This document shows positions 46,186-57,253 of a stretch of DNA of 64,000 bases, one piece after another. Below the pieces are notes generated by a model. That model was not told the DNA's origin and did not search any database. It saw nothing but the letters and a program-made list of their open reading frames with translations. The DNA comes from Diogma glabrata (taxonomy: Eukaryota > Arthropoda > Insecta > Diptera > Cylindrotomidae): contig OY856186.1 of assembly GCA_963693315.1 (NCBI GenBank), positions 370,848,850-370,912,849 of the forward strand, in the 5' to 3' direction. The stretch's first letter is position 1; every line of letters begins with the position of its first letter. Made by a program: the position numbers and the translations under genes.

Positions 46186-46524
46186 ATTTTGCAAAAATCT
46201 CGTTATATTAATTAAACCTTCATTAATTAATAGTTAACTTCATAAGTTAATTTCACACAAAACTTTCGCGATAGCTATTTTTCTGGGCTGAGAGTATAAT
46301 TTTTGGGCTGACAGTTGAAAGTATCATGGTATCAATTTTTAGTGTTGCCATCGCATTTTTACGGGAAGCAAAACTTCACACACATGATTCAGTGGTGTCT
46401 GCGTCGGACCGGATGAAGCTCGTCGAGCGCCCAGAGGATGAATACCTATCGAGTGATGATGATGATCTGTCCGGATGTGAAGATGGTGGCAGAGAATTGG
46501 GGACAATTCGGAGTCAGGATGGCC
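46186..46524 (+). other. Unassigned, with a short acidic frame
   Basis: A 68-codon frame (46326-46532) encodes RPEDEYLSSDDDDLSGCEDG within a GC-richer patch. Acidic stretches like this occur near the start of several transposase families and in host nuclear proteins, but nothing else supports a gene. The frame ends where segment B begins. Confidence 0.25.
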
Positions 46525-46838
46525 GAATGTAACAGAGCAAAAATAGTTTCCTTCATCGGAAGCTCTGCCATCTATATTATAACTGTAATACTTTTAAATT
46601 CACATAAATTATTTTTTTTATTAAGTTGGTACGAAAAAGATGGAGTAGAGTTCCTGTCATATATATCTACAAGTTGTGTAAGCGTTGTAACAGCGAAATT
46701 AATCAAATTATTAAACAGCTACACCATCTTTGAAAATAGTTATACAAATGTCAACCTGTAAAACACGAATGTAGAAATTGAAAATAATGATATTAATGTT
46801 AATTTGAAAATCGTCATCTTGCATATCGTAATTTACAA
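46525..46838 (+). mobile_element. Segment B, copy 2
   Basis: TGTAACAGAGCAAAAATAGT to CATATCGTAATTTACAAT matches 29705-30019 closely and marks the left end of the second duplication copy. Left flanks of the two copies differ, so this is a true boundary. Confidence 0.7.
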
Positions 46839-49705
46839 TAAGAAGAGCTGAAAGGACGATGTGGTCGATAACTATACCGGAAGTGTGTCAAAACAAGGAA
46901 ATTTGCATATTTTTTGCTTAAAAATCGTTCATTTTAAGTGATTACGAATAGAAACAATGAATTTGAAGAAATCTTGATGGTTGAGATTGGCATGTGAGAC
47001 CAAAAACTAGATTATTGCATTTTAAGTTTGTCAAAAATATATTGTCAAGTGTGTCAAAAGAATGATTTTCATTTATTTTTTTACAAAATAATAAAATTAG
47101 TTATTTGTATGAAATGAAAATGAAATTATTATTATTGAGAACTTTATTGCATTATAAGTTTAGCATAAAAATGATTTCATTTATTTTTTAGCCAATTTTT
47201 TGGAAAAAAAAAATTGAGCTGTTGTATAACGTAAATGTGACATGGACATTTTTGAATTTGTTATAGTTTTTGAAATATTTTTGGAATTTTGAAAAAAGTT
47301 TGTATTTTTGATGTTGTTATAATTTTTGCAATATTTTTAGAATTTTGGAAAAAGTTTGAATTTTTAAGAGTTTTTGGAATATTATTAGGGTTAAGAGAAA
47401 GTTTAAATATTTGATAATATTCTAATTTTTGGAATTTTGAAAAAAATTTCAATTTTTAGGGTTCCGTTTTTTATACGGAACACTATTGGTGAGAGTACAA
47501 CGTGTTTTTCACATTATTTCGATTATCTCGTGAACCATTAATCCGATGAACTTAAAATTTGAGGTGCTTATAAAACTAGCCTATCCACACAAGATGGCGG
47601 GTTAAAAAATAAATAAAGTTGTGTTCGTTTGTTTTGAGGAGGTACGATGTTAAGCCTTTGAAAACATACATTTTTTTAGCGAGACGACTAGGGTATCATA
47701 TGAAAGGGCTTCATTTCAGCATTATTTAAAAATATATTTTGGAATTTTACACCTCACCATTTTTTGTATAATTTTGAAAAATGACGTTTTCGGAATGTTT
47801 TATTGCCCCGAATAACTCCGACCCTACTTCATCGAAAATCTTGAAATATATTTGGAATGATAGAAAATTGAGTAGGTTTTTAATGAAAAATATAGAAAAG
47901 TGGCACACCTTCATAGCTATATTTATTAAAGGGGTGGGAATGTTAAGAGGTAAAAACATCATTTAAAACCAGGTCATGTGGGGTGTCATTTGAAAGAGCA
48001 CTTGATTTTAGAAATATTACCGTTTTTTTTAGAAATTTGCAATGCATAGTTTTTGAATTATTATCAATAAAGTGACACAAAAAGTTGGTCCCCCCTCGCA
48101 TTTCGAGCCTAATTAACAGAAAAATTTGAAAAAATTCACAAGGACAGGAAGTTTAATAAACTCTGAACGAAAAATATAGCGAACTCTCAAATAATTATAT
48201 TTTTGTGTTTTTAAGGGATTGGGGTGGGGAAGGGTGAAAAAAACTTTTTGACCCAAGCGAGTGGGGTATCATTTGAAAGAACACTAAATTTCAGAAACTT
48301 TGCAATTTTTTTTAGAATTTTCCGGTACACAGTTTTTCAGTTATTCTAAAAACTGTGCAAATTCCAGACCGCCCCCCCTCCCTACGTTTCGACACTGATT
48401 GACAGAAAAAATTGAAAAAATTCATAGAGTTAGGAAATTTGCTATATTTTGAACGAAAATTATACTGAACTGTCTAATAATTATATTTCTGTGTGTTTAG
48501 GGGATGGGTGTAAGGGGGGTAAAAAAAAACTTTTTTTGACCCAAGCGAGTGGGGTATCATTTGAAAGAGCACCAAATTTCCAAAATATTGCAATTTTTTT
48601 TAGAATTTTTCGGTACACAGTTTTTGAGTTATTCTAAGAAATGTGCAAATTCCAGACCGTCCGCCCCCCCTACGTTTCGACACTGATTGACAGAAAAAAT
48701 TGAAAAAATTCATAGAAACAGGAAGTTTGCTATATTTTGAACGAAAATTATAGCGAACTCTCAAATAATTATATTTCTATGTGTTTAGGGGATGGGTGTA
48801 AGGGGGTAGAAAAAAACTTTTTTTAACCCAAGCGAGTGGGGTATCATTTGAAAGAACATTTAATTTAAAAAACATTGCAACATTTTTTAGAATTCTGCGA
48901 TGCACAGTTCTTTAGTTATTGATGAAAAAAAGTGCTATTTTAAGTGTATGTATACCACCCTATATTTCGACGCTGATTTATATAACAAATATTTCCAATT
49001 TAGACCATTAAAATACTGGTTAAATCTTTCTTTAGCTAACATAAACAGCTATGGATAAGATTTAACCTCAAGTAACATTTTTGATCAATGTAGATGTGAT
49101 TGACATTTACTATTGACGTCTACGATTAAACATTTATTCTATTATGCGTCCATAGTCTGGCGATATAAAGACTTTACAACATAACTTTATGTCATTTATT
49201 TTTGATATTGTGTTCTTTTACATTCACGGAACCCTTGGCGAGCGAATTTTATTCGCACTTGCCCGACTTTTGATTTTGTTATAATTTTTGCAATATTTTC
49301 AGAATTTTTGAAAAAAGTTTAATCTTTGATTTTGTAATAATTTTTACAATATTTTTGGAATTTTGAAAGAAATATAAATTTGTGATTTTGTAATATTTTC
49401 TCGAAACGCTAAATGGAGAGGTTTTTGAGTAGTTTGCTGAGTGTATCATCTTTTCACTAAATTATGTTAATTTATGATCTGTTATGATTTTCCGGCAACG
49501 TATTGATGTTTCATGTTTGTTTTGTAATAAATTTCTAAACAGAGATAAAAAAATACATGTACTTTAACAAAGAGTTATGTTTGATATACATCGCTGCCCA
49601 AAACTAAATGCAATGTCCTCATTAAAGTTTGATGCCGAATATATCAAAATCCTTAACCAAAACCGAAGTCTTGATATCTCAGAGCTTGAGATTTCAGCCC
49701 CTCCA
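46834..49705 (+). mobile_element. Repeat A, copy 7, split by the GGGTTCCG element
   Basis: Left part 46834-47459 starts AATAAGAAGAGCTGAAAGGA and stops in the minisatellite. The right part 49266-49705 resumes with TTTTGATTTTGTTATAATTT and ends ATATCTCAGAGCTTGAGATT then CAGCCCCTCCA. It is the duplicate of copy 4. Confidence 0.8.
47459..49265 (+). mobile_element. GGGTTCCG-type element with internal ~290-bp tandem repeats
   Basis: Starts AGGGTTCCGTTTTTTATACG followed by GAAC (a hairpin). It ends CGGAACCCTTGGCGAGCGAA, TTTTATTCGC, ACTTGCCCGAC, also with a hairpin. AGGGTTCCG and CGGAACCCT make the ends inverted. Repeat A is interrupted cleanly with TTTTT/TTTT at the edges. The inside holds about four tandem units of roughly 290 bp (GGATGGGTGTAAGGGGG, CAAGCGAGTGGGGTATCATT, TGAAAGAGCA, TACGTTTCGACACTGATTGA), beginning near 47930, 48221, 48501 and 48796. 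No protein is encoded. From memory, ends of this wording are widespread in insect genomes; the class is not assigned here. Confidence 0.75.
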
Positions 49706-50365
49706 TATTTTATAAATGAATTTATTTAATAATAGAGTTAAAACTTTTTGCAAAACTTACCTGTAAATGAAGTAATAGAATTAAATTGTATCAAATTTCA
49801 TTTCAGTTGTTATAATCAGATGAGAAGATTTTTTGATGTTAATAACTTAATAGTAAATTTATCGATTACATAGTCAAAACGGGTACATACCTGGAAAAAA
49901 AAGAAACAGAATATACGTTTAGCTATAATATATGTTTAGACTATCTCTCCAAACCATCCAACTTAAAATTATAAACTTCCCCAAACCATCTCAAAAGTAC
50001 CGATATTGGGATGGTTTGGGAACTACATTCGAATTTTCTAATTATTTAGTCATTTCATACTATTTGGTTAATATTTGTAATATTTGTTGTGCATTCAAAG
50101 TTAGGCATGTTTAGTGTTAATTACATATAATAAATAATAAGTGAATGTCTCGGAATATTTGAATACATATTCGATGTATATTGGCGCTTATATTCGTTGC
50201 TATTGGCGTGTTCGGCAAAAAAATTCCAACTACCAGAGAAATCGAAGATTGTTGTCTTCTCAGCGGATTTGGTCTCATTCTAGACATCACACTATGCTAA
50301 ATGGGGCAACATTTTTGAAAATGCGAGTAAAACAATAGCGTTTTACTTGGGCTAAAGCGCCATTG

Positions 50366-50800
50366 AACGAATATATGGACTTGAACCCCACATTTTTCAC
50401 GGAATATTCAGCTCGATAGTCCAACCAACTTGTCTGTATGGGCTCTGAGGAGCATACCGACCGCGGCTCTAAAAATTGTCTTTCATATCACTCCTATCAA
50501 CATCTTAGCCAAACAACTAGCTGGCAGTAAGACTCCCGGTATGTGAAGGTTATCGGTGAGTGGAGTTTTAGCAATAGAAACGAATTCAGGTCAGCAGGAA
50601 TATTCACTCGGGAACCTATTATTTCACTATGCTCAGATATTGCCGTCAGCACTGCTATACCATGCAGACCTTACTGAGCAATGAAGAAGATAAACCTATA
50701 CAGATGTTGTTTGGAAAGGAAAGAAAAATTGGCTTTGGGGACAAAGCAAAATATTTAAACATCTCTTCTAGCTAGATTATCATCACTGCTAGACCTTTAG
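50366..50800 (+). pseudogene. Non-LTR retrotransposon fragment (copy 2)
   Basis: DNA-level duplicate of 31690-32140 including the 'CTCTAAAAATTGTCTTTCATATCACTCC' region (shown here in part) and the following ACATCTTAGCCAAACAACTA. It is more damaged than copy 1 and keeps no useful frame. Confidence 0.55.
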
Positions 50801-52824
50801 GCTATAATTGCAGTTATTAAATAGGTCGTAGACTGGTTGTGGTATAAGCAATATCTGCAACGGATTTCGGTATCTTACCAAATCGAAAGTTGTCCGGAAC
50901 TGTCTAGCATCTACGAAATGTTGAAAAAGGGTGAATGAAAACTATAGCGGTCGGCTTATCACTTAAAATGTTTTTTGGAGGGGATTGAAAATGGAAATTT
51001 TGAAAAGAAATATTTTTGACCTGGACCTGGTTTCATTAAAAGGTGACTCTTTTTCTAGTCTCAAACAATTTTTTTGTAATTTTCGAAAGCACAGTTTACT
51101 ACTTATTTTCAAATATGTAAAATATTTGGGAGTAATTTTTCGGAGCATTAAAAAAGAAAAAACCAACCAACCAACCAACAAACATTTATTCAAAAGATAT
51201 TTTCACTTAAAATATAAAAACAAACAGTCAACACATTAATCATACCTTAATTACATTATATCAAACAATTTAAGATCATTTCAAAATATTATCTGATCGT
51301 ATACAGCGTTCCATTGTACGCATAATTTGTATTTTGGTATATAACGTCACATGTTATTTTCCATTTAAATCACTTGATTAGTTGTTATAAGTCTGGGTAT
51401 AATCAAATAGTTTTTTTTTCTTTACTTTTCTTTCTATGTGAAATGACTATAATTTTTCTAGTTCTAAACAAAAATAAAAATAGAGTAAATTGATTATGCG
51501 CAGAAGCGTTGATGTTGAATTGATTATAGGGTACTTCATATTATGAGTTTTGGCTGATATATATTTGCAATCTCAATAACTGATTAAATTTTGAAGGACC
51601 TATAACATGTATATTTCTCGCTATATGATTTTGCTTGTATCCATAGATAAGTAACTTGTATTTTTCTTTCGGATCTAGTATGATGAGAATCTTTTAGTTA
51701 AAAAGCTTGTACTTTCTCGCTTTTAATTTTGCGACGTATCTCTGCCTTAAGTGTCAATGTGTTCAAATATTTAGTCTTCGTTGAATATATAATGATGTAT
51801 ATGCCACACATATGGAAGACAATTATATTCTGCTTAAGCCTTAATGTGAGCTTATGGCATACAGATACTAAATAGCTTCGAGTTAATAAAACATTTATTT
51901 CTTCATAAATTTTTGATTTTTTTAAAATAATAACAATTTTCTGTTTAAAATATTTAACAAATAGTAAACAAATTAGTTGTAGGTTTAAGTATTGATGGAT
52001 TTATAAAAATAATAAATCCATTGGTCACTGAAATAATGTTCTTTTTAAAATAATTTATAAGCAAAGAAACGTTTAAACTGGTTAGCCAATATAGGCAAGT
52101 AAATCAATAATTTTATGACTTTCTCAAGAAAGAATAGTAGTTTATGTAACAAGTACGCAAAATATGGTTTTAGCGGACGAATCGTAATGTTTCCGGACGA
52201 GGTTTCCGCTAGCCGAGTCTGTAATATGAAAATAAGTCTGCTAAAGCCATTTGCGTACGTGTTGCATACAACGTTTTTTTGTATTAGCTCTTAGAATTTT
52301 TTTTCTAATTTATTGCTTAATTTGTATTCTTGCGTACCTAAAAATTTGATTTTTGAACAAAACTTATCAAAGGAATTGTGATTATAATTTGAAAATAATT
52401 ATAATATAAAATGAAAACAAATTTTGAATCCGCTAAAGTGTTGTCATAATGACTTTAAGTACTAGGCCGCTAAAATACAATTTTGCGGACTCTAAACAGT
52501 TCTAAAAGTAATTATTTTTCGGAGCTAATACTTAATTAATTAATAGTTATTTATTTATCTAGAACGAAAAGGGAAACTTTAAAGTACGAGCAAGTGAGCA
52601 CCTTTAAAAACACTTTTCGTTTGAGGTGAATATAAAATTTTATTTCATACTGGAAATTTATTAAAATAAAAAGAAATGAGCTTTAAATTTTGCTCAAATT
52701 ATTCGTAATAATAAAGTAAACGGTAACCAACCTAATATTTAGTTGACAACCAAAATAACATATAGCAACCAAAAAGACCCGTCAATTGTTTTTGAATAAT
52801 TTGTTTTCAATTATTAGTGTTTAA
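50801..52824. other. Unassigned middle of duplication copy 2
   Basis: Matches 32141-34665 without the 33757-34262 insert. Non-coding; short frames here are not shared in the same phase between copies. Confidence 0.5.
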
Positions 52825-54049
52825 ATGGATGCAAATGAGATTCCCCAAGATATTCTCGATGAAGCTGATTCTGTAAAGAAGAGTTTGCTGCCAAATAAAT
52901 CACGGAATCAATACGAAAAGGAATACGAGTTGTTTTGTGAGTGGAGAAAGGAAAAACGAATTCTGACTGTAAATGAAGATGTCCTTTTAGCTTATATCTC
53001 TAATAAGGTAGGTACCTAATTTTGAAAAGTAGAAAAATAACATTTAACATTATTAAAAAATTATAATAATTATAGTCAAAAACAGTTGAAATCTTCCTCA
53101 TTGTGGTCAAAATTTTCTATGCTGAAATCAACACTACGTGCTAAGGATGATACATTGCCAATTATTGTAAATTAAAGGCGTTTTTAAAACGGGGATCTGT
53201 TGGTTTTCAAGCTAAAAAATCCTTAATATTGACAAGAGAACACATAAATAAATTCATTGTGAAGGCTCCAGATGAGATGTATCTTCTCATGAAGATAGTA
53301 TAAATTATACTCTTTCATAAGCTGTTTAAATTTTTCAATTTATTCTAGATAATAATGGTATTTGGAATGTGTGGAGCTCTCAGGCGAGAAGAAATATATA
53401 ATGTCTCTGTTCACGATATCAAGGATAGAAATGATGTTCTTGTCGTTACAATGCCTGATACGAAGACAAATCAGAAGAGAGTTTTTTCCATAACTAACGT
53501 AATGGATGGTATAAATCCCATAGCATTGTATAGAAAGTATAGAGCGGACGCAATCCGGGACACGTTAATCACGACAAACTATTCATATACTATAAAGGAA
53601 ATAAATGTAGTAGTCAATGTATCGGAGAGCATACTATAGCCAAGGTACAGTCTGAAATTGCTAAATATTTAAAGTTGACAAATGCAGAACAATACACCGG
53701 TCATTGTTTTCGCCGAAGTTCTGCTACTTTGCTAGCGTATGCCGGCGCGGATTCGGCTGGAATAAAAAGACATGGACGATGGAAAAGCTGCAGTGTAGCA
53801 GAAGGATATCTTGAAGATGCGATAGAAAACAAGTTCAAAAATGATACTGCAGGGAGAGAACAATGCTGTTGGAACCTTGAAAACGCTTAACACGCCTGTC
53901 CTAGAAACTTTTAATGCAGCAACAACAACTTACAATCTAATAAATTTTATGTCCGCTCAATCGTCTGTGATGTCCGAAGTAATCGAAGAAAACACAGTTC
54001 ATGCATTCCCTGCTCTTTCTAACGCAGTTTTTAAAAAAGTAACAAACTA
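52825..54049 (+). pseudogene. Crypton-like tyrosine recombinase gene, copy 2, broken
   Basis: Same exon layout as copy 1. Exon 1 (52825-53007) ends AAG|GTAGGT. In exon 2 a 4-bp deletion (GATGATACATTGCC instead of GATGATATAGACATTGCC, near 53150) sits exactly at the hAT target of copy 1. The exon 2 donor is mutated (ATGAAGATAGTA instead of ATGAAGGTAGTA, near 53295). Exon 3 (from 53350) keeps all recognisable catalytic regions: GALRREE (Arg), TGHCFRRSSATLLAYAGA (HxxR), IKRHGRWKS (His/Trp) and AEGYLEDAIENK (Tyr). A frameshift between RKYRADAIRDT and the later IAKVQSEIAKYLKLTNAEQY is shared with copy 1. A 7-bp loss near 53833 shifts the C-terminal frame. Such proteins resemble Crypton-derived ORFs known in insects; recombination activity in this copy is excluded by the damage. 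Confidence 0.8.
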
Positions 54050-54698
54050 ATTTTTATGTTAACAAGTAGGTAGGTAGTGATGAAGTTATGTTGTTATTAT
54101 TTCTAAAAATAAATTAAAATAAAATGATATGAGTTTTGAATTTTGCACGAATTATTCGTTTATTTAAGTGGTTACTAATGTTTCCATAGCAATGGAAAAT
54201 GTTTTCTAAAAGTTTGAATTATTGTTATGGCAACAACGGACATATAATTTTGAGTGAAAATTTCTCAAGTGGATCGGAAAAAACATGAACTGCGAATTTT
54301 TTAGCGAAAATTGGTAAGTCGGTTAATTTAATATATCTAAAATTAATACAAAGTTTTAAATTTCAAAAAAAAATTTTTTTCATAAGTTATACGCTTTCAA
54401 AGTTTTTGATGGCTTCGTGTTTATATTTCGATATCTCCTGATGGATGAAATTTAGTTTTAGTACAGTGAAAATTCTAAGATTGGTTTATATTTTATAGAA
54501 AAAATTATATAATTAAAAAAATTAAATTTTGGGTCATAAAAATCTATTACTAATAAACAATTATTACTAATAAACAAATAGGAAATTCAAGGACTTCTCA
54601 ACGCTGCAGTTGATTTTAAACTATTGTGTATTCAACAACATATAACCAAGATGATAATTATGAAAACAAACAAAAATATTCTTTAATGGTTATGCTAT

Positions 54699-54895
54699 GT
54701 GTTAAATGCCAGAGAGTAGAAAAATCGAAGTTTGCCATTGGAATGTTTTAAAATCTAGTTTTCCGAGATAATTGTAATAAAAATCAGTTAAAAAAGAGAA
54801 CTCCATTCGTTTTCACTTGTACACACTAAAAAGTCCCCTAAAATAAAGAAAGTTCTATTCGTAGCTGTTAGCTAGGAAAAAGCAGAATTATAACA
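54699..54895 (+). repeat. 5' LTR of the BEL/Pao element
   Basis: 197 bp, from TGTTAAATGCCAGAGAGTAG to GCAGAATTATAACA (TG...CA type). It matches the 3' LTR apart from one base in an A-run after GAGAGTAG. The 5-bp target duplication CTATG lies at 54694-54698. A TGGCGCCCCCGGGTGG primer-binding-type site follows three bases after the LTR (54898). Confidence 0.92.
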
Positions 54896-55003
54896 TTTGG
54901 CGCCCCCGGGTGGACATCAGTATTTTAGTGTGAAATTCGAAATTTGTAAATTGAGTCAAACGTAATTTTTATCTTCGTTTGAGATTACGTAATCGTCGAT
55001 GAA

Positions 55004-55888
55004 ATGGAAAAGCTAAAAAAAGCTCGTACACCAATTCGTGGTCTAATTACGAGAACAATCAATGAGGTGGAGACCGAATTACAAGCTGCGAAGAGCATCA
55101 TTACTTTAAAGGCGAAATATGAGCGGCTAAATGAATTACAAACCCGAGTTCAGGATATCGATCAGACTATTTTCAACGAGATGTTGAAAGATCCAGAAGC
55201 TACAGACGAGGATAATTTCAACGAAACTATCGCCTGCGAAGATATATTAACGCGGATAGTGGAAGCAAAGTTGAAGATCGATAAACAAGTAACGGAAAGT
55301 GAAATAGCTGCAAAAGTGGTGAATGATGATGTAGCTTTGTCAATTGGCTCGTCATCACATCGACGTCGTCAATTCAAACTACCCAAGATTGAATTAAAGA
55401 AATTCAGTGGAAAGTTGTTGGATTGGTTGAGCTGGTGGGCTCAATTTAGTAAAATTCATGAAGATGATGAGCTAAACGAAACGGACAAATTTCAATATTT
55501 AATTCAGTCAATGGAACCGAACACGAAAGGTGATGATATCGTCAAGAGTTTTCCAGCCACTGTAGCCAATTACCCGAAAGTCATTGAAGCATTGCGAGAA
55601 CGATTTGGAAGGAAGAAGCTATTGATACAAGTTTACATCCGGGAATTGTTCAAGATGAGTATCGATAACATGAACACGAAAGCCAAATTAACTTCGATGT
55701 ATGACAAACTTGTTTGCCACATTCGAGCATTGGACTCACTCAACATCACAGTCGAACAAGCGTCGTTGTTTTTGTATCCGATGGTGGAAGCGAGTTTACC
55801 GGAAGAAGTGTTAGTGGCTTGGCAGAGATCAGGAATGTATGAGAAAGATGGTTCAGTCGAGGTACCACCCGTTCGAAGTCGAACGTGA
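55004..55888 (+). pseudogene. BEL/Pao gag (capsid part)
   Basis: A 294-codon frame from MEKLKKARTPIRGLITRTIN. The first ~110 residues are helical and charged. The DUF1759-type capsid block follows: LPKIELKKFSGKLLDWLSWW, FSKIHEDDELNETDKFQYLI, then IEALRERFGRKKLLIQVYI and NITVEQASLFLYPMVEASLP. This domain packages the element RNA in BEL/Pao particles. The frame departs near 55865, where sequence normally linking to the zinc knuckles appears shortened, and ends in a stop out of register with pol. Start chosen as the first ATG after the primer region with full-length homology. Confidence 0.88.
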
Positions 55889-56492
55889 AGAACAACGAGC
55901 ATTGGTAAAGTCTGGTATGAGCAATAGCAAAGATACTCAAAAGAAGGCACAATCGTTAGTTCCAACTGCAGCCGCGTTACATGTCGGCGAGATGAAGTTG
56001 GGATGTATTTTTTGCGGCAAACACGAACTCTCTCAGGACTGCAGATTGGCGAAAGAGATGTCAATGGATCAGAAGTTCGAGTGTATTAAACAGAAACGTG
56101 TTTGCGGAAAATGTTTGCTGCCCGGTCACAGGAAATATCGATGCTCAGCAAAAATATCATGTGAAAACTGTTCTCGTCAACATTACACAATCGTGTGCCG
56201 ACAGTCAAGTGGAAATCAAATAGTCAAAGCAGTGACGGTGTCTAATACCGGATCGAACAACATTCTCAGCAGTACAGTCGTCTTGAAGTGTATCATGTTA
56301 CGAGTCAAAAGTCGTACGGGCATCATTACAGTACGTGGTTTCCTGGACGATGGAAGTCAACGAAGTTACATTTCCACAAGATTGGTTAAAATGATCGAGG
56401 GAAAATTGTTGGGAAAGTATTTCGAGAAGAATACTTTATTCGGTGGCATTGTGACTGGCATTGAGGAGCGATCCATATACGAAGTCAGTTGA
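55839..56492 (+). pseudogene. BEL/Pao zinc knuckles and aspartic protease start
   Basis: A frame overlapping the end of gag. FEVEREEQRALVKSG is the usual linker before the knuckles. Cys/His clusters follow: LGCIFCGKHELSQDC, then CGKCLLPGHRKYRCSAKISC and ENCSRQHYTIVC. The Peptidase_A17 active site GFLDDGSQRSYIS is at about residues 169-181. A single-base loss near 56487 ends the frame; protease continues in the next frame (NDIYKLNRATKDKITGSI). Confidence 0.85.
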
Positions 56493-57253
56493 ACGATATC
56501 TACAAGTTGAATCGTGCAACTAAAGACAAGATAACTGGTTCGATCATTAAACTGCCAGATGGTCCATGGATGGACGAATTGAAAATACTGGGCATTCAAC
56601 TTAGCGATTGTGAATCACCAATAGAAGATATCGACATACTTCTTGGAGCCGATGTTTTAACGAATCTGGAAAACGGAAAAAGCATTCTGATGAAAAGTGG
56701 ACTGAAAGCGGTGGAAACTGTTTTTGGCTGGACGGTTATGGGTCCGATTCCGACAGAAGTTCACTTGAACACAACAATGTGTATGGCCGTTTCGTTCGTG
56801 AATGAAGCAAGTATCGCTCAACTCTGGGAATTGGATATAATTGGCATTAAAGATCCAATCGAAATGGAATCCAAGATTGAAAGAGATCGTCGAGTGAAGG
56901 AGGAGTTTGACAAAAAGATTTTTCACGCCAACGATGGAAAATACAAAGTCAGTCTACCTTGGATCGATGGTGTTCAGACGATTCCGAACAATTTCCAGAT
57001 TGCCCATAAACGATTGATAAATGCTACGAAAACATTAAAGCAGAAAGGTATGTACAACACTTACGATGCTTTGTTTAAACAGTGGCAGGAAGAAGGTTTC
57101 ATCGAGGAAGTCATTACATTCCGCATCATCCGGTATACAAACCACAAAATAAAACAACTCCAGTACGTCCAGTCTTCGACGCATCGTGTAAAATTGGTCG
57201 ACATCCATCACTCAACGAATGTCTGGAAAAGGGTCCGAACCCAATCGAGTTGA
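56489..57253 (+). pseudogene. BEL/Pao protease end and connection to RT
   Basis: IDILLGADVLTNLENGKSIL and ETVFGWTVMGPIP are the 'D-LIGAD...TVFGW-V-G' end of the BEL protease. LWELDIIGIKDPIEMESKIE and KVSLPWIDGV then match the RT leader. The frame is good to FKQWQEEGFIEEV (about 57100), after which the true frame is that of the next segment. Its last ~45 codons are not homologous. Confidence 0.83.

Noticed and set aside
46326..46532. Start of a piggyBac-like or other transposase
   Set aside because: Only an acidic SSDDDDLSGCED stretch supports it; there is no catalytic domain and segment B follows.
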